Origin: Phaeospirillum sp.
GTDB taxonomy: Bacteria > Pseudomonadota > Alphaproteobacteria > Rhodospirillales > Magnetospirillaceae
Direction of reading: 5' to 3'
Assembly: GCA_030651575.1 (NCBI GenBank)
Contig: JAUSFB010000032.1
Span: 637,841-701,840, forward strand
Length of the DNA stretch: 64,000 nt
Part shown: piece after piece, positions 52,719 through 63,762 of the stretch
How the letters are laid out: each line of letters begins with the position of its first letter
Numbering within the stretch: position 1 is the first letter of the stretch
Position numbers and translations under genes: made by a program
The notes under the pieces: generated by a model
Told to the model about the DNA's origin: nothing
The model's input: the letters and a program-made list of their open reading frames with translations, nothing else
Databases searched by the model: none

Positions 52719-55054
52719 CACACCTTCTCCACGGTCAGGACAGAGCACATCGCGCCCAGCGCAACAGTATCGGTATGGGCCGCGGCAACGCGAACCACAC
52801 TATCCGGCAGGCCCGCATCCAACTGCGCCGTCAGGACCGCGGTCGCCGTACCGCCAGCGCCGACTCGTGTCCGGTCACCCGCAGCAAGCCCGAGTTTCGC
52901 CAGCATGGCCGCATTCATGAGCGCGGCGGGTGCCGCGGCATCGCGCGTCTGCTGCAAGGCCGCAGCACGCCGCACCAGAGGATCCGCAAAATGTAGGGGC
53001 ACATCGGCCAGCCGTTCAAAACCATTGGCGGACGCGCCCAAGTTCAGCGCCACACCATCGAGGCCATTGTCGAGGCCGGACACAAAATCTGGCGTGCCGC
53101 CCAGGGCTTCGGCGCGGACATCTTCGCTGCTGTTGAACTCAAACCCGGCAACGCCAAGCAGGTTGCCCAGCACGCGCAAAACCTTCCACGCCGGACGGGT
53201 CTCGCCCAGCGGTTTGGCTGCGGCATAAAAACTCTGCACACGGCCTTCGGTATTGACGAAAGTACCCGATGTTTCGGAGAAGGGCGAAACCGGCAACAGG
53301 ACGGCTGCATAGTCGAGCATGGCCTGCGACTTGAAAGGACTCAAGACCACCACGGCCGCAGCCTTGGTCAGGGTCGCCAGTGCCTGGGCGCCATCCGCGC
53401 AATCGAGTTCCAGCTCGGCGCCGAGCACCACGTAGGCTTGGCGCGGCTCCTTGAGCATTGCCGCGGCATTCAAGCCGCCGGCTCTGGGTACAGCCTTGGC
53501 CACATAGCCGCCAACGCTGTTGGCCGCCTCTCCGAGGAAGCCGAATTTGCCGCCGAGCGCCACCGCCAGTTGGCCAGCCAGCGCCTGCAGCGTCGCTGCC
53601 TGTGGATGCTGCTGGGCAAAGTTGCCGAGCAAAATGCCGGTGTTGCTGCCCGATGCCAAGCTCCGGGCAATGGCTTGCGCTTCGGCCGATACGGTAACAC
53701 CGGCCACTGCCGTGTCAGCCGCAACTCCCTTGATCGCGCAGACTGCCTTGACCACTTGGGCCAGCACGGCAGGCAATTGCGAGGGTGCGACAATCGCCCG
53801 GGCTGCCAATTTGATCAGGAGGTCATCGTCGGCACCGTGCAGGATGCTGATCTCGGCACCGCGCTTGGCCGACTGGCGCAAGCGCTGGGCGATCAACGGA
53901 TGGTCCTTTCGCAGGAAGGAGCCCACTACCAGCACGCGATCGAGGCGACTGATGTCGGCGATCTTCATGCCCAGCCACGGCGTACCCTTGCGCTTGCCGT
54001 CGACGGAGAAATCGCTCTGGCGCAGGCGGAAGTCGATGTTCTCGCTGCCCAGACCGCGGAGTAGTTTTTGCGCCAGATACAGTTCTTCCAGCGTCGCATG
54101 CGGGCTCAGCAAGCCGCCGATCGCCGCGCTGCCGTGGGTCTTGGCGACGTCACGCAGGGCATGCGAGGCGTAATCGAGGGCGACATTCCAGTCGACTTCC
54201 TTCCATGCCCCGCCCTGCTTGACCATCGGTCGCGTCAGGCGCTCGGTCGAATTCAGCCCCTGATAGGAGAAACGTTCCTTGTCGGTCAGCCAGCACTCGT
54301 TGATGTCTTCGTTTTCCAGCGGCAGGACGCGCATCACGCGATCATTCTTGGTCTGCACGATCAGGTTGCTGCCCAGGCCGTCATGCGGGCTCACCGACTT
54401 GCGTCGGGAAAGTTCCCACGTGCGCGCCGAAAAGCGGAAGGGCTTGGAGGTCAGCGCGCCAACCGGGCACAAATCGATAATGTTGCCCGAGAGTTCGGTA
54501 TCCACCGTCTTGCCGATGAAAGGCATGACCTCGGCGTGTTCGCCGCGAAAGCTTTGACCCAATTCCATGAAGCCGGCGATTTCCGCCGTGAATCGGATGC
54601 AACGCGTGCAGTTGATGCAGCGGGTCATGTCGGTCGACACCAGCGGCCCGAGGTCCTTGTCGGGAACGACGCGCTTTTCCTCTTCGTACTTCGAATCGGA
54701 CTCGCCATAACCAACCGCAAGATCCTGCAATTGACACTCGCCGCCCTGATCGCAGATCGGACAATCGAGCGGATGGTTGATCAGCAGGAACTCCATCACG
54801 GCTTTCTGCGCCTTGACTGCCTGGTCGGAATGCGTGAAAACCTTCATGCCGTTGGTCACCAGCGTGGCGCAAGCCGGCATCGGCTTCGGCGCCTTTTCAA
54901 CCTGGACCAGGCACATCCGGCAGTTCGCCGCGATGGAAAGCTTCTTGTGATAGCAGAAATGCGGGATGTAGGTCCCAAGTTTGTGAGCGGCCTCGATGAC
55001 GGTGCTGCCGTCCTCGACCTGCAGGGTCTTGCCGTCGATCTCGATTTCGAGCAT
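52718..55054 (-). CDS. nuoG: NADH-quinone oxidoreductase subunit G
   Basis: 778 aa. The N-terminal [2Fe-2S] is in [33 protein letters not shown] and [10 protein letters not shown] carry further clusters. A molybdopterin-oxidoreductase-like domain follows but is non-catalytic. Peripheral arm. One-base overlap with nuoF (TAATG). Confidence 0.97.
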   Translation of the reverse strand: MLEIEIDGKTLQVEDGSTVIEAAHKLGTYIPHFCYHKKLSIAANCRMCLVQVEKAPKPMPACATLVTNGMKVFTHSDQAVKAQKAVMEFLLINHPLDCPICDQGGECQLQDLAVGYGESDSKYEEEKRVVPDKDLGPLVSTDMTRCINCTRCIRFTAEIAGFMELGQSFRGEHAEVMPFIGKTVDTELSGNIIDLCPVGALTSKPFRFSARTWELSRRKSVSPHDGLGSNLIVQTKNDRVMRVLPLENEDINECWLTDKERFSYQGLNSTERLTRPMVKQGGAWKEVDWNVALDYASHALRDVAKTHGSAAIGGLLSPHATLEELYLAQKLLRGLGSENIDFRLRQSDFSVDGKRKGTPWLGMKIADISRLDRVLVVGSFLRKDHPLIAQRLRQSAKRGAEISILHGADDDLLIKLAARAIVAPSQLPAVLAQVVKAVCAIKGVAADTAVAGVTVSAEAQAIARSLASGSNTGILLGNFAQQHPQAATLQALAGQLAVALGGKFGFLGEAANSVGGYVAKAVPRAGGLNAAAMLKEPRQAYVVLGAELELDCADGAQALATLTKAAAVVVLSPFKSQAMLDYAAVLLPVSPFSETSGTFVNTEGRVQSFYAAAKPLGETRPAWKVLRVLGNLLGVAGFEFNSSEDVRAEALGGTPDFVSGLDNGLDGVALNLGASANGFERLADVPLHFADPLVRRAAALQQTRDAAAPAALMNAAMLAKLGLAAGDRTRVGAGGTATAVLTAQLDAGLPDSVVRVAAAHTDTVALGAMCSVLTVEKV

Positions 55055-56385
55055 TACGCGGCCCCTGCCTTGAAAAACCCGCTGCCCACGCGCTGGACTT
55101 CGGGATCAACGAGACACTTCTTGTGCTCGATGTGATATTCGAATTCGCTCCTGAAATGCTTGATGAAACTGCGCACCGGGAAAGCCGCGGCATCGGCCAG
55201 CGCGCAAATGGTCTTGCCCATCATGTTGTCGGTGACTCGGTTCAGCAGGTCGAGATCTTCGGGTCGGCCTTCGCCGTGTTCGATGCGATGCACGACGCGA
55301 TACAGCCAGCCACTACCCTCGCGACAAGGCGTGCATTGGCCGCAGGACTCCTCGAAATAGAAGTAGGACAGACGCTCCAGCGCCTTGACCATGCATACCG
55401 TTTCGTCCATCACGATCACCGCGCCCGAGCCGAGCATGGAGCCGGCCTTGGCGATCGAGTCGTAATCCATGGTGCATTCCATCATCACGTCGGCTGGCAG
55501 CACCGGCGCCGATGAACCGCCGGGAATCACCGCCTTGAGCTTGCGCCCGCCACGCATGCCGCCGGCCATTTCCAGCAGTTTAGCGAACGGTGTACCCATG
55601 GGAACTTCGTAGTTGCCCGGACGATTGACATGGCCCGATACGGAAAACAGCTTGGTGCCGCCATTGTTTGGCTTGCCGAGATTGAGGTAAGCCTCACCAC
55701 CCATGCTCATGATGAATGGGATCGCGGCAAAGGTCTCGGTGTTGTTGATGGTCGTTGGCTTGCCATACAGACCGAAATTGGCCGGGAAGGGCGGCTTGTA
55801 GCGCGGCTGGCCTTTCTTGCCTTCGATGGATTCCAGCAGCCCGGTCTCCTCGCCGCAGATGTAGGCACCCCAGCCGTGATGCGCGAAGAGGTCGAAGCTG
55901 AAATCCGAGCCAAGAATCCTGTCGCCCAGATAGCCTGCGGCGCGCGCCTGGTCGAGCGCTTCCTCGAAGCGCTGATAGATGTCGAAGATTTCGCCGTGAA
56001 TATAGTTGTAACCACGCTTCGCGCCCACCGCATAAGCAGCGATGATCATGCCCTCGATGGTCGAATGCGGATCGTAGCGCAGCAGGTCGCGATCCTTGAA
56101 GGTGCCCGGTTCGCCCTCGTCGGTGTTGCACACAACGTACTTTTCCGGTGCCGCCTTGGGCATGAAACTCCACTTGAGGCCGGCAGGAAAGCCAGCACCG
56201 CCACGACCGCGCAAGGCCGATTTCTTGACCTCGGCAATCACTTCGTCCTGAGACATCTTGCTGGCCAGAATCCGCTTCAGCTGGGCGTACCCGCCGCGCG
56301 CCTCGTAGTCCTTCAGACTCCATCCGGCGTCGCCTTTGGCCCAACCGGTGGTGAGCAGGGGATTGATTGTGTCGATCAGAGCCAT
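55054..56385 (-). CDS. nuoF: NADH-quinone oxidoreductase subunit F
   Basis: 443 aa. FMN and NADH site in [18 protein letters not shown]; the [4Fe-4S] cluster N3 is in [15 protein letters not shown] with the later Cys in [13 protein letters not shown]. It accepts hydride from NADH in the peripheral arm. One base separates it from nuoE. Confidence 0.97.
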   Translation of the reverse strand: MALIDTINPLLTTGWAKGDAGWSLKDYEARGGYAQLKRILASKMSQDEVIAEVKKSALRGRGGAGFPAGLKWSFMPKAAPEKYVVCNTDEGEPGTFKDRDLLRYDPHSTIEGMIIAAYAVGAKRGYNYIHGEIFDIYQRFEEALDQARAAGYLGDRILGSDFSFDLFAHHGWGAYICGEETGLLESIEGKKGQPRYKPPFPANFGLYGKPTTINNTETFAAIPFIMSMGGEAYLNLGKPNNGGTKLFSVSGHVNRPGNYEVPMGTPFAKLLEMAGGMRGGRKLKAVIPGGSSAPVLPADVMMECTMDYDSIAKAGSMLGSGAVIVMDETVCMVKALERLSYFYFEESCGQCTPCREGSGWLYRVVHRIEHGEGRPEDLDLLNRVTDNMMGKTICALADAAAFPVRSFIKHFRSEFEYHIEHKKCLVDPEVQRVGSGFFKAGAA

Positions 56386-56386
56386 G

Positions 56387-56878
56387 TCAGTTGCACTCCG
56401 CCAACAACTTGTCGATCGCTTCAGGCAACATGAAACTGCACATGCGCTTGTTGTTCACCAACAGCACCGGTGCATCGCCGCAGGCACCCATGCACTCACC
56501 TTCCTTCAATGTGAACTTGCCGTCCGGGGTGGTCTCGTTGAAATCGATGCCGAGCCTTCCCTTGACGTAATCCGCAGCATGCACCCCGCCCGACAAGGCG
56601 CAGGGTAGATTGGTGCACACCGTCAGCTTGTACTTGCCGACCGGATGCAGGTCGTACATGTTGTAAAAACTCGCGACTTCGTAGGCAGCCATCGGTGGCA
56701 TGCCGAGATAGCCGGCGACGGCCGCGATAGTTTCCTTGGGCAGCCAGCCCTTTTCGTCCTGGGCAATAACCAGCGCCGCCATCACCGCAGACTGTTTCTG
56801 GTCAGCCGGATACTTGGCCACTTCCCGGTCAATTTTTCCGAGCGCCTCGGGGCTTAGCATGTCGTATTGTTTATTCAT
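56387..56878 (-). CDS. nuoE: NADH-quinone oxidoreductase subunit E
   Basis: 163 aa, thioredoxin-like fold with one [2Fe-2S] cluster: ligands in [12 protein letters not shown] and [15 protein letters not shown]. Peripheral arm partner of NuoF. Eight bases separate it from nuoD. Confidence 0.97.
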   Translation of the reverse strand: MNKQYDMLSPEALGKIDREVAKYPADQKQSAVMAALVIAQDEKGWLPKETIAAVAGYLGMPPMAAYEVASFYNMYDLHPVGKYKLTVCTNLPCALSGGVHAADYVKGRLGIDFNETTPDGKFTLKEGECMGACGDAPVLLVNNKRMCSFMLPEAIDKLLAECN

Positions 56879-56886
56879 GCGGCGAT

Positions 56887-58140
56887 CTATCGGTCAACGT
56901 CCCCAAGCACCAGATCGATGGTGCCGATAACGGCGGTAGCGTCGGCCAGCATGTGGCCCCTGACCAGCTCATCGACGCCCGCCAGATGCGGAATTCCCGC
57001 GGTGTGCAGCCTCATTCGATAAGGTTTGTTGGCACCGTCCGATACCGCCCAGACCGCCATTTCGCCCTTCGGATGCTCGATTGCGGCATAGGCTTCGCCA
57101 GCCGGCACGTGCATGCCTTCGGAAAACAGCTTGAAATGGTGAATCAACTCTTCCATGCTGCCCTTCATCTTCTCCCGCGACGGCGGTGCCACCTTGTGAT
57201 CATCGGTAATGACCGGGCCTGGATTCTTGCGCAGCCACTCGATGCACTGCTTGATGATGCGGTTTGCCTGGAGCATTTCTTCCATGCGAACCAGATAGCG
57301 GTCGTAGCAATCGCCATTCACGCCAACCGGAATATCGAAATCCATGCGGTCATAAACTTCATAGGGCTGCTTCTTGCGCAGATCCCACTCGACGCCTGAA
57401 CCGCGCAGCATCGGGCCGCTGAAGCCCTTCTGCAACGCCCGCTCCGGGCTGATGACACCGATGCCGACGGTGCGCTGCTTCCAGATACGGTTGTCCGTCA
57501 GCAGGGTATGGTACTCACTCACATACACGGGGAAACGGTTGGTGAAATCTTCGAGGAAATCCAGCAGTGAACCGCTGCGTGCCTCGTTCAGTTCCTTCAC
57601 GGTCTGCGCGTTCTTGAACTTGTTTTCCTTGTACTTCGGCATCTGGTCCGGCAGATCGCGGTAGACGCCGCCGGGCCGATAGTAGGCCCCGTGCATGCGT
57701 ATGCCGGTCAGCGCCTCGAGCACGTCGAAGATGTCCTCGCGCTCACGGAAGGTGTACAGCACCATGGTCATGGCGCCGATATCCAGCGCGTGGGTGCCAA
57801 TGCTCAACAGATGGTTCAGGATCCGTGACATCTCGTCGATCATGACCCGTATGTACTGAGCCCTGATCGGCACCTCGACACCCAGCAAACGCTCCACCGC
57901 GAGGCAGTAGGCGTGCTCGCTGGGTATCATCGACGTGTAATCAAGTCGATCGAGGAAAGGCAGCGTCTGCAGCCAGGTGCGCGATTCCGCCAGTTTCTCG
58001 GTGCCACGATGCAGCAGGCCAATGTGCGGGTCGGCGCGCACGATGACCTCGCCATCCAGTTCCAGCACTAGGCGCAATACGCCATGAGCCGCCGGATGCT
58101 GCGGTCCGAAATTGATGGTGTAATTTTTGACGTCAGGCAC
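56887..58140 (-). CDS. nuoD: NADH-quinone oxidoreductase subunit D
   Basis: 417 aa from GTG 58140, so that the protein begins [20 protein letters not shown] as in other betaproteobacteria; it overlaps the nuoC stop by 8 bases. Quinone-site residues appear in [15 protein letters not shown] and VGINSVEH-like equivalents [15 protein letters not shown]. It forms the quinone-reducing site with NuoB. Confidence 0.95.
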   Translation of the reverse strand: MPDVKNYTINFGPQHPAAHGVLRLVLELDGEVIVRADPHIGLLHRGTEKLAESRTWLQTLPFLDRLDYTSMIPSEHAYCLAVERLLGVEVPIRAQYIRVMIDEMSRILNHLLSIGTHALDIGAMTMVLYTFREREDIFDVLEALTGIRMHGAYYRPGGVYRDLPDQMPKYKENKFKNAQTVKELNEARSGSLLDFLEDFTNRFPVYVSEYHTLLTDNRIWKQRTVGIGVISPERALQKGFSGPMLRGSGVEWDLRKKQPYEVYDRMDFDIPVGVNGDCYDRYLVRMEEMLQANRIIKQCIEWLRKNPGPVITDDHKVAPPSREKMKGSMEELIHHFKLFSEGMHVPAGEAYAAIEHPKGEMAVWAVSDGANKPYRMRLHTAGIPHLAGVDELVRGHMLADATAVIGTIDLVLGDVDR

Positions 58141-58735
58141 GGCCGCCGCCTTTTCCGTAACCATCTTCGCGGACGATGCGCGGCGTGACTTCACGCGGCT
58201 CGATCGTAATCGGCTGATAGATCACTCTCTTCTGCTCGGGGTCATAACGCATCTCGACATAACCGGAAACCGGGAAGTCCTTGCGGTAGGGATGGCCGAC
58301 AAAACCATAGTCAGTCAGGAGGCGGCGCAGATCGACATGGCCCTCGAAATGTATGCCGAACAGATCGAAGGCCTCGCGCTCGTACCAGTTGGCGCTGTTC
58401 CAGATATCCATCACCGAAGCGACCACGGGAAACTCGTCATCCTCGGCGAAAACTTTCACTGTCAAACGCCAGTTGTGGGTGATCGACAGCAACTGGCTGA
58501 CGGCCGCATAGCGCTTGCCGCGGTAGCCGGTGAATTCGGAATAATCGATACCGCCGAGGTCCATCAGTTGCTCGAAGCGCAAGGCGGGATCGTCACGCAA
58601 CTGACGCACCACGTCGAGATAGTTCCCGGTCGGAACCACGATGGTGACCTGACCGAACGCCAGTACCGGTTCGCCGATACGTTCACCGAAGCTTTCCTTC
58701 AGTTGGCGTATAAGGCGGTCCAGTTTTGCGCTCAT
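58133..58735 (-). CDS. nuoC: NADH-quinone oxidoreductase subunit C
   Basis: 200 aa. Conserved signature ERE(A/S)[11 protein letters not shown] is present as [20 protein letters not shown], followed by [19 protein letters not shown]. Separate from nuoD, as in most beta- and alphaproteobacteria and unlike the fused nuoCD of E. coli. Peripheral arm. Confidence 0.97.
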   Translation of the reverse strand: MSAKLDRLIRQLKESFGERIGEPVLAFGQVTIVVPTGNYLDVVRQLRDDPALRFEQLMDLGGIDYSEFTGYRGKRYAAVSQLLSITHNWRLTVKVFAEDDEFPVVASVMDIWNSANWYEREAFDLFGIHFEGHVDLRRLLTDYGFVGHPYRKDFPVSGYVEMRYDPEQKRVIYQPITIEPREVTPRIVREDGYGKGGGRA

Positions 58736-58753
58736 GGAATAAGTTCGTCAGGG

Positions 58754-59230
58754 TCAGCGGGCAATGGTGGTGGTGCGCCGGATCTTGCTCTGCAACTGGA
58801 TCAGGCCATAGAGCAGCGCCTCGGCCGTTGGCGGACAGCCCGGCACATAGACATCGACGGGCACGATGCGATCGACGCCACGCACCACTGAATACGAGTA
58901 GTGGTAATAGCCGCCACCATTGGCGCAGGAACCCATCGACAGCACCCAGCGCGGTTCGGCCATCTGGTCATACACCTTGCGCAAGGCCGGCGCCATCTTG
59001 TTGGTCAGCGTACCGGCGACGATCATGACGTCGGACTGGCGCGGACTCGGCCGAAAGACGATACCGAAGCGATCGAGGTCGTACCGCGAGCATCCCGTGT
59101 GAATCATCTCGATGGCGCAACAGGCCAGACCAAACGTCATCGGCCACATCGAACCGGTACGCGTCCAGTTGATTATCTTGTCCAGCGACGTGGTGACGAA
59201 GCCTTCTTGCAGTATGCCTTCGATGCTCAT
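58754..59230 (-). CDS. nuoB: NADH-quinone oxidoreductase subunit B
   Basis: 158 aa from ATG 59230; the longer frame has no ribosome-site support. Cluster N2 ligands: [32 protein letters not shown] and [13 protein letters not shown]. It holds the terminal [4Fe-4S] cluster that reduces quinone. Confidence 0.97.
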   Translation of the reverse strand: MSIEGILQEGFVTTSLDKIINWTRTGSMWPMTFGLACCAIEMIHTGCSRYDLDRFGIVFRPSPRQSDVMIVAGTLTNKMAPALRKVYDQMAEPRWVLSMGSCANGGGYYHYSYSVVRGVDRIVPVDVYVPGCPPTAEALLYGLIQLQSKIRRTTTIAR

Positions 59231-59252
59231 GCGCTGGCGTCCGTGATCATGC

Positions 59253-59627
59253 TCATTCCCAATCCAGCGCCCCTTTGGCCCACGCATAGACGTAGCCAAC
59301 GACGAGGATACCGATAAACACGAACATCTCGGCAAAGCCAAACATCTTCACCGCCTCGGTATTGACGATTTCCTTGAAAATCGCCGCCCAGGGGAAAAGG
59401 AAAGCGATTTCGAGGTCGAACAGGATGAAGAGAATGGCAATCAGGTAGTAGCGCACGTCGAACTTCATGCGCGCATCTTCGAAAGGAGCGAAGCCGCACT
59501 CGAACGCAGAAAGTTTCTCGCTATTCGGGCGATTGGGCGCGATCAACCAACCGAGCAGGATGGGCACGCACCCGAATACGAGGCCAACTAAAACGAAAAC
59601 GAGGATCGGGAAGTAATTATCCAGCAT
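59253..59627 (-). CDS. nuoA: NADH-quinone oxidoreductase subunit A
   Basis: 124 aa, three membrane helices. The loop [20 protein letters not shown] is the conserved NuoA signature. First gene of the complex I operon, 110 bases after tRNA-Leu on the same strand, the classical betaproteobacterial arrangement. Confidence 0.96.
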   Translation of the reverse strand: MLDNYFPILVFVLVGLVFGCVPILLGWLIAPNRPNSEKLSAFECGFAPFEDARMKFDVRYYLIAILFILFDLEIAFLFPWAAIFKEIVNTEAVKMFGFAEMFVFIGILVVGYVYAWAKGALDWE

Positions 59628-59737
59628 TTTGTGGCAAGCCACTTCACTCGTTATTGCCGACCGGTCGATCCGCTAACTAATTGCAAGACAACCGGCGCTC
59701 AACTACAATTTTCTGTGTTGCCTATTGCCAAATCCTT

Positions 59738-59822
59738 TGGTGCCGACGGTGAGACTCGAACTCACACAGCTTTCGCCACTACCCCCTCAAGATAGCGTGT
59801 CTACCAATTTCACCACGTCGGC
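59738..59822 (-). tRNA. tRNA-Leu (anticodon GAG)
   Basis: 85 bases including an encoded CCA. The minus strand reads GCCGACG at the 5' acceptor arm, pairing with CGTCGGC before A-CCA. The anticodon loop is TTGAGGG with stem CTATC/GGTAG; the T-arm is GTGAGTTCGAGTCTCAC; a variable arm with TGGCGAAAGC is present as in class II tRNA. It sits between secG and nuoA. Confidence 0.97.
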
Positions 59823-59848
59823 TTTGCGCTGCTGCGCGAGTGGCGCGA

Positions 59849-59877
59849 ATTATATATCAAGCAATTCACTCGTTCGT
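59849..59877 (-). promoter_or_regulatory. Putative promoter of tRNA-Leu
   Basis: On the minus strand TATAAT (59854-59849) is a perfect -10, with a GC-rich discriminator behind it. The -35 (ACGAAC, 59877-59872) is weak with a 17-base spacer. Transcription would start about 20 bases before the tRNA, and may continue into nuoA. Confidence 0.55.
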
Positions 59878-59918
59878 GCGCCGCAACAAAAAAATCTATC
59901 AAACAAAGCTTGACTGAA

Positions 59919-60269
59919 TTACTTCGGAATGTCCTTGGTCTTGGAATCGGGCATTGCCGGCGGCTGCGCCGGCGCAGCTGGTGCGGTCTGTGCGGGAGCC
60001 GAATCCATCACGCTGCCCGATACCGCCGGGCGTGATGTGGCGATATAGGAAAGTCCCAGGCTGGTCAGAAAAAATATTGCCGCAAGTACTGCCGTCACGC
60101 GCGACAAAAAATTGGCGGAGCCCGTGGCCCCGAACAGACTACCTGAGGCGCCGCTGCCGAATGCCGCGCCCATGTCGGCGCCCTTGCCATGCTGGAGCAG
60201 CACGAAGCCGATAACACTGATACCGGCGATGATATGTACGGTCAGAATCACGGTATGCAATAAGTCCAT
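59919..60269 (-). CDS. secG: Preprotein translocase subunit SecG
   Basis: 116 aa, two membrane helices: TVILTVHIIAGISVIGFVLL and AVLAAIFFLTSLGLSYIATS, with the HGKGADMGAAFGSGASGS loop typical of SecG. It stabilises SecYE in the inner membrane. A Pro/Ala-rich tail follows. It lies 21 bases after tpiA and upstream of tRNA-Leu. Confidence 0.95.
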   Translation of the reverse strand: MDLLHTVILTVHIIAGISVIGFVLLQHGKGADMGAAFGSGASGSLFGATGSANFLSRVTAVLAAIFFLTSLGLSYIATSRPAVSGSVMDSAPAQTAPAAPAQPPAMPDSKTKDIPK

Positions 60270-60290
60270 GAAAACCTCTTCAAATAATGT

Positions 60291-61034
60291 TCAGGCAGCG
60301 GCACAGATAGCGAGAAAATCCGCTGCCACCAGTGAAGCGCCGCCAATGAGTCCGCCATCAATGTCGGGCTGCCCGAAAAGCTCAGCCGCATTGTTGGCCT
60401 TGACACTGCCACCATAAAGTATGCGCAGTCCGGCAGCGATATCGGCGCTGTCACGAGCAAACCGCGTACGAATCAGCGCGTGAACCTCCTGCGCCTGCGC
60501 CGGTGATGCCGTGCGTCCGGTGCCGATTGCCCATACCGGCTCATAGGCCAGGACTGAACGAGCAAAGGCATCGATACCGGCATCGGCAAGCACGGCATCA
60601 ATCTGGCGCGTCACTACCTTGCCAGTAGTGCCGGCCTCGCGCTCGGCCAACGTCTCGCCTACACATAGCACCGGCGTCAGCCCGGCCTTGAGTGCTGCCA
60701 CAAATTTGGCCGCGACCACTGCGTCAGTATCGCCAAAGAAGGAACGGCGCTCGGAATGGCCTACCAGGACATAGCGGCAACCAAAATCCGCCAGCATCGC
60801 CCCACTCACTTCTCCCGTCCAGGCTCCCTGCTCGTGCTCGGAGACATCCTGCGCACCCCAGGCGACACTGCTGCCGTCAAGCACCGCGCGCGCTTGCGCA
60901 AGATATGGATAGGGGACACACAGGGCGACCTCGGCACCGTCACGGGTGCCATCCCTCACGGCATGCAGCAGCCCCAAGTTAGTGGCGAGACTGCCATGCA
61001 TTTTCCAGTTTCCGGCAACAAGTTTGGTGCGCAT
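60291..61034 (-). CDS. tpiA: Triose-phosphate isomerase
   Basis: 247 aa, the normal TIM length. Substrate Lys in VAGNWKMHGS, catalytic His in VLVGHSERRSFF and catalytic Glu in YEPVWAIGTG are present, and the phosphate loop is YGGSVKANNA. It interconverts DHAP and G3P in glycolysis. It is divergent from frdA and followed by secG. Confidence 0.98.
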   Translation of the reverse strand: MRTKLVAGNWKMHGSLATNLGLLHAVRDGTRDGAEVALCVPYPYLAQARAVLDGSSVAWGAQDVSEHEQGAWTGEVSGAMLADFGCRYVLVGHSERRSFFGDTDAVVAAKFVAALKAGLTPVLCVGETLAEREAGTTGKVVTRQIDAVLADAGIDAFARSVLAYEPVWAIGTGRTASPAQAQEVHALIRTRFARDSADIAAGLRILYGGSVKANNAAELFGQPDIDGGLIGGASLVAADFLAICAAA

Positions 61035-61174
61035 GGGGACACAGATGCGGCTACGAGAAGCCCGCCATTATAGCGGCTGCGCCCGTCGAATGCCAGACTG
61101 AAGACCGCTGGCAAGACTCGGGAGTATCCACGGAGCCGGCCCGACCCAAAGAGTTTGATGTCTCGTTCCAACAT

Positions 61175-61188
61175 TTGACAAAAATCAA
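61175..61188. promoter_or_regulatory. FNR/ANR-type site upstream of frdA
   Basis: TTGAC-AAAA-ATCAA matches the FNR consensus TTGAT-N4-ATCAA in nine of ten defined positions. Its centre is 74.5 bases before the frdA ATG. If it acts as a class II site at about -41.5, the transcript would start near 61,223, with ACAATG (61211-61216) as a reasonable -10. It overlaps the longest possible start of frdA, which supports the later ATG. Confidence 0.75.
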
Positions 61189-61255
61189 CAAGAAACCTCG
61201 AAAAACGTCGACAATGCCGGCCCTAGACCAAGTTATAACCTCATGGATGGGCTTA

Positions 61256-63013
61256 ATGGACACGATATCGACTGATGTTGCAATCATAGGTGCCGGAGGA
61301 GCGGGTTTGCGTGCCGCCATCGCCCTGGCTGAAACGGACCCCAATCTACGCATTGCGCTGATTTCCAAGGTATATCCGATGCGCAGCCACACCTGCGCGG
61401 CCGAGGGAGGAGCCGCCGGCGTGATCAAACCGGACGACAGCTTCGATCTCCATTTCGACGATACCGTGGGCGGCGGCGACTGGCTGTCCGACCAGGACTG
61501 CGTCGAGTACTTTGTGCATGAAGCCCCCAAGGAATTGCTGCAACTGGAGCATTGGGGCTGCCCGTGGAACCGCGAAGCCGATGGCTCGGTAGCAGTAAGG
61601 CCTTTTGGCGGCATGAAGAAGAAACGCACTTGGTTCGCCGCCGACAAGTCGGGCTTTCACATCCTGCATACCCTGTTCCAGACCTCGTTGCAGTTTCCGT
61701 CGATCACCCGCTACGACGAATATTACGCACTCGACCTTCTGGTCGATGACGGTCGCTGCCAGGGTGTGACCGCCATGGAAATGCGCAGCGGCCAGTTGCG
61801 TCAGTTTCACGCCAAGGCGGTAATCATCGCCGGCGGTGGCGCCGGTCGCATGTTCCCCTTCTCCACCAACGGCGCCATCAAGACCGGCGACGGCATGGCC
61901 TTGGCCTACCGCGCCGGCGCACCGCTGAAGGACATGGAATTTGTCCAGTACCACCCGACCGGACTGCCCAACACGGGCAGTCTGCTGACCGAAGCCTGCC
62001 GCGGCGAAGGCGGCATTCTGGTCAACAAGAACGGTCGCCGCTTTCTGCAGGACTACGGCATGGGTCCCGAGACGCCTGTGGGAAAACCGCAGCTCAAGAC
62101 CATGGAACTCGGCCCGCGCGACCGCGTCAGCCAGTCCATCTGGCACGAGATCCAAAAAGGCAATGCGGTGTCGACCCAATGGGGCGATTGCGTACTGCTC
62201 GACATGCGCCACCTCGGCGAAAAGACGATCAACGAGCGCCTGCCCCTGGTGCGAGAGTTGTGCGCGAGCTACCTTCAGGTGGATATCGTCAAGGACCCGG
62301 TGCCGATCCGCCCCGTGGTGCACTACATGATGGGCGGCATTTCAACCAACACAAAGGCCGCAACACCTCTGCCCGGGCTGTTCGCCGCCGGCGAGTGCGC
62401 CTGCGTCAGCCTGAATGGCGCCAATCGGCTGGGATCCAATTCGCTGATCGAATTGCTGGTGTTCGGTCGCCGCGCCGCCCTTTCTGCCATCGAGCACATC
62501 CAGGGCCTGCCGGCCGCCAACACGGCGGCACTGAATGCCCGCGCCGAGGAGACACAGAAGCGCATCGGCGAACTGTTCTCGCGCACTGACGGCACCGAGT
62601 CGATGTCCGGCCTGCGCAAGGAAATGATGGATACGATGGAGAAGAACGTCGGCATCTACCGCACTGAAGAAGGCCTGCAGGAAGGGGTCAGCAAGATCCA
62701 CGAGTTGCGCCAGCGCTACCGGCGCGTGATCCTCACCGACAAGACCAGCGTCTTCAACACCGATCTGTTTCAGGCGCTCGAACTCGGTTCCATGCTCGAT
62801 TGCGCCGAGGCAGTTACCGTAGGCGCCCTGGCTCGCAAGGAATCGCGCGGATCGCACCAGCGTCTCGATTACGTCGAGCGCGACGACAAGAAATTCCTGT
62901 GCCACACCATGGTTCATCATCAGGGTCTGGATGTTCCGCGGGTTGACTATCTTGACGTGGTGATCACCAAATCGCCGCCCGGCGTGCGCGATTACTCGGG
63001 AGACCACAAATGA
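61256..63013 (+). CDS. frdA: Fumarate reductase flavoprotein subunit
   Basis: 585 aa from ATG 61256, which aligns with E. coli FrdA Met1; longer starts run through the FNR site. FAD site VAIIGAGGAGLRAAIALAET, the His that carries FAD covalently in YPMRSHTCAAEGG, catalytic residues in QYHPTGLPNTGSLLTEACRG and HYMMGGISTN are intact. It resembles the QFR-type flavoprotein (FrdA of frdABCD) more than SdhA. It reduces fumarate with quinol electrons under anoxia. Confidence 0.93.
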   Translation: MDTISTDVAIIGAGGAGLRAAIALAETDPNLRIALISKVYPMRSHTCAAEGGAAGVIKPDDSFDLHFDDTVGGGDWLSDQDCVEYFVHEAPKELLQLEHWGCPWNREADGSVAVRPFGGMKKKRTWFAADKSGFHILHTLFQTSLQFPSITRYDEYYALDLLVDDGRCQGVTAMEMRSGQLRQFHAKAVIIAGGGAGRMFPFSTNGAIKTGDGMALAYRAGAPLKDMEFVQYHPTGLPNTGSLLTEACRGEGGILVNKNGRRFLQDYGMGPETPVGKPQLKTMELGPRDRVSQSIWHEIQKGNAVSTQWGDCVLLDMRHLGEKTINERLPLVRELCASYLQVDIVKDPVPIRPVVHYMMGGISTNTKAATPLPGLFAAGECACVSLNGANRLGSNSLIELLVFGRRAALSAIEHIQGLPAANTAALNARAEETQKRIGELFSRTDGTESMSGLRKEMMDTMEKNVGIYRTEEGLQEGVSKIHELRQRYRRVILTDKTSVFNTDLFQALELGSMLDCAEAVTVGALARKESRGSHQRLDYVERDDKKFLCHTMVHHQGLDVPRVDYLDVVITKSPPGVRDYSGDHK

Positions 63014-63762
63014 CGCAAATGAAAGAGCGCCTTGTCCAACTGGAAGTGCTCCGTTACAACCCGGACACGGACACCGAAGCCCACTTCCAGCGCTACGAAG
63101 TGACCTGCTACGAAGAATGGGTCGTGCTCGATGCCCTGAACAAGGTCAAGGCAGACATCGACCCCACGCTCAATTTCCGCTGGTCCTGCCACATGGCCGT
63201 GTGCGGCAGTTGCGGCATGATGATCAATGGCGAACCGAAACTGTCCTGTCACACTTTCCTGCGCGATTACGAAGGCGTGATTCGGGTCGAGCCGCTGGCC
63301 CATTTCCCCATCGAACGCGATTTGGTGACCGCGCCGGACGATTTCATGGAGAAGCTCAAGCGCGTCAAGCCATACATCATCGCGAAAGAGAAGAAGCCGA
63401 TCAGCGAAGGCGAGTACAAACAGACGCCGGCGCAACTCATGAAGTTCCGTCAGTACTCGATGTGCATCAACTGCATGTTGTGCTACGCCGCCTGCCCTGA
63501 ATATGGTCTGTCGCCGAGTTTCATCGGCCCGGCGGCCCTGACCATGGCACACCGCTACAACCAGGATTCGCGCGACGGGGGGCGCATGGAGCGCCAGGAA
63601 GTGGTCGCCACGCACGAAGGCGTCTGGGAATGCACCTTCGTTGGTGCTTGCTCCGAGGCCTGTCCGGCCCACGTCGATCCGGCCAGCGCGCTGCAGCAGA
63701 TGAAAATAACCAGTTCGATCGACTGGATCGTCGAACACCTGATTCCGGGAGGGAAGAAATGA
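63010..63762 (+). CDS. frdB: Fumarate reductase iron-sulfur subunit
   Basis: 250 aa. The [2Fe-2S] ligands are in SCHMAVCGSCGMMINGEPKL plus SCHTF; the [4Fe-4S] and [3Fe-4S] clusters lie in CINCMLCYAACPEY and CTFVGACSEACPAHVDP. It transfers electrons from the membrane quinol site to FrdA. Overlaps frdA (ATGA) and frdC (ATGA). Confidence 0.94.
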   Translation: MTQMKERLVQLEVLRYNPDTDTEAHFQRYEVTCYEEWVVLDALNKVKADIDPTLNFRWSCHMAVCGSCGMMINGEPKLSCHTFLRDYEGVIRVEPLAHFPIERDLVTAPDDFMEKLKRVKPYIIAKEKKPISEGEYKQTPAQLMKFRQYSMCINCMLCYAACPEYGLSPSFIGPAALTMAHRYNQDSRDGGRMERQEVVATHEGVWECTFVGACSEACPAHVDPASALQQMKITSSIDWIVEHLIPGGKK

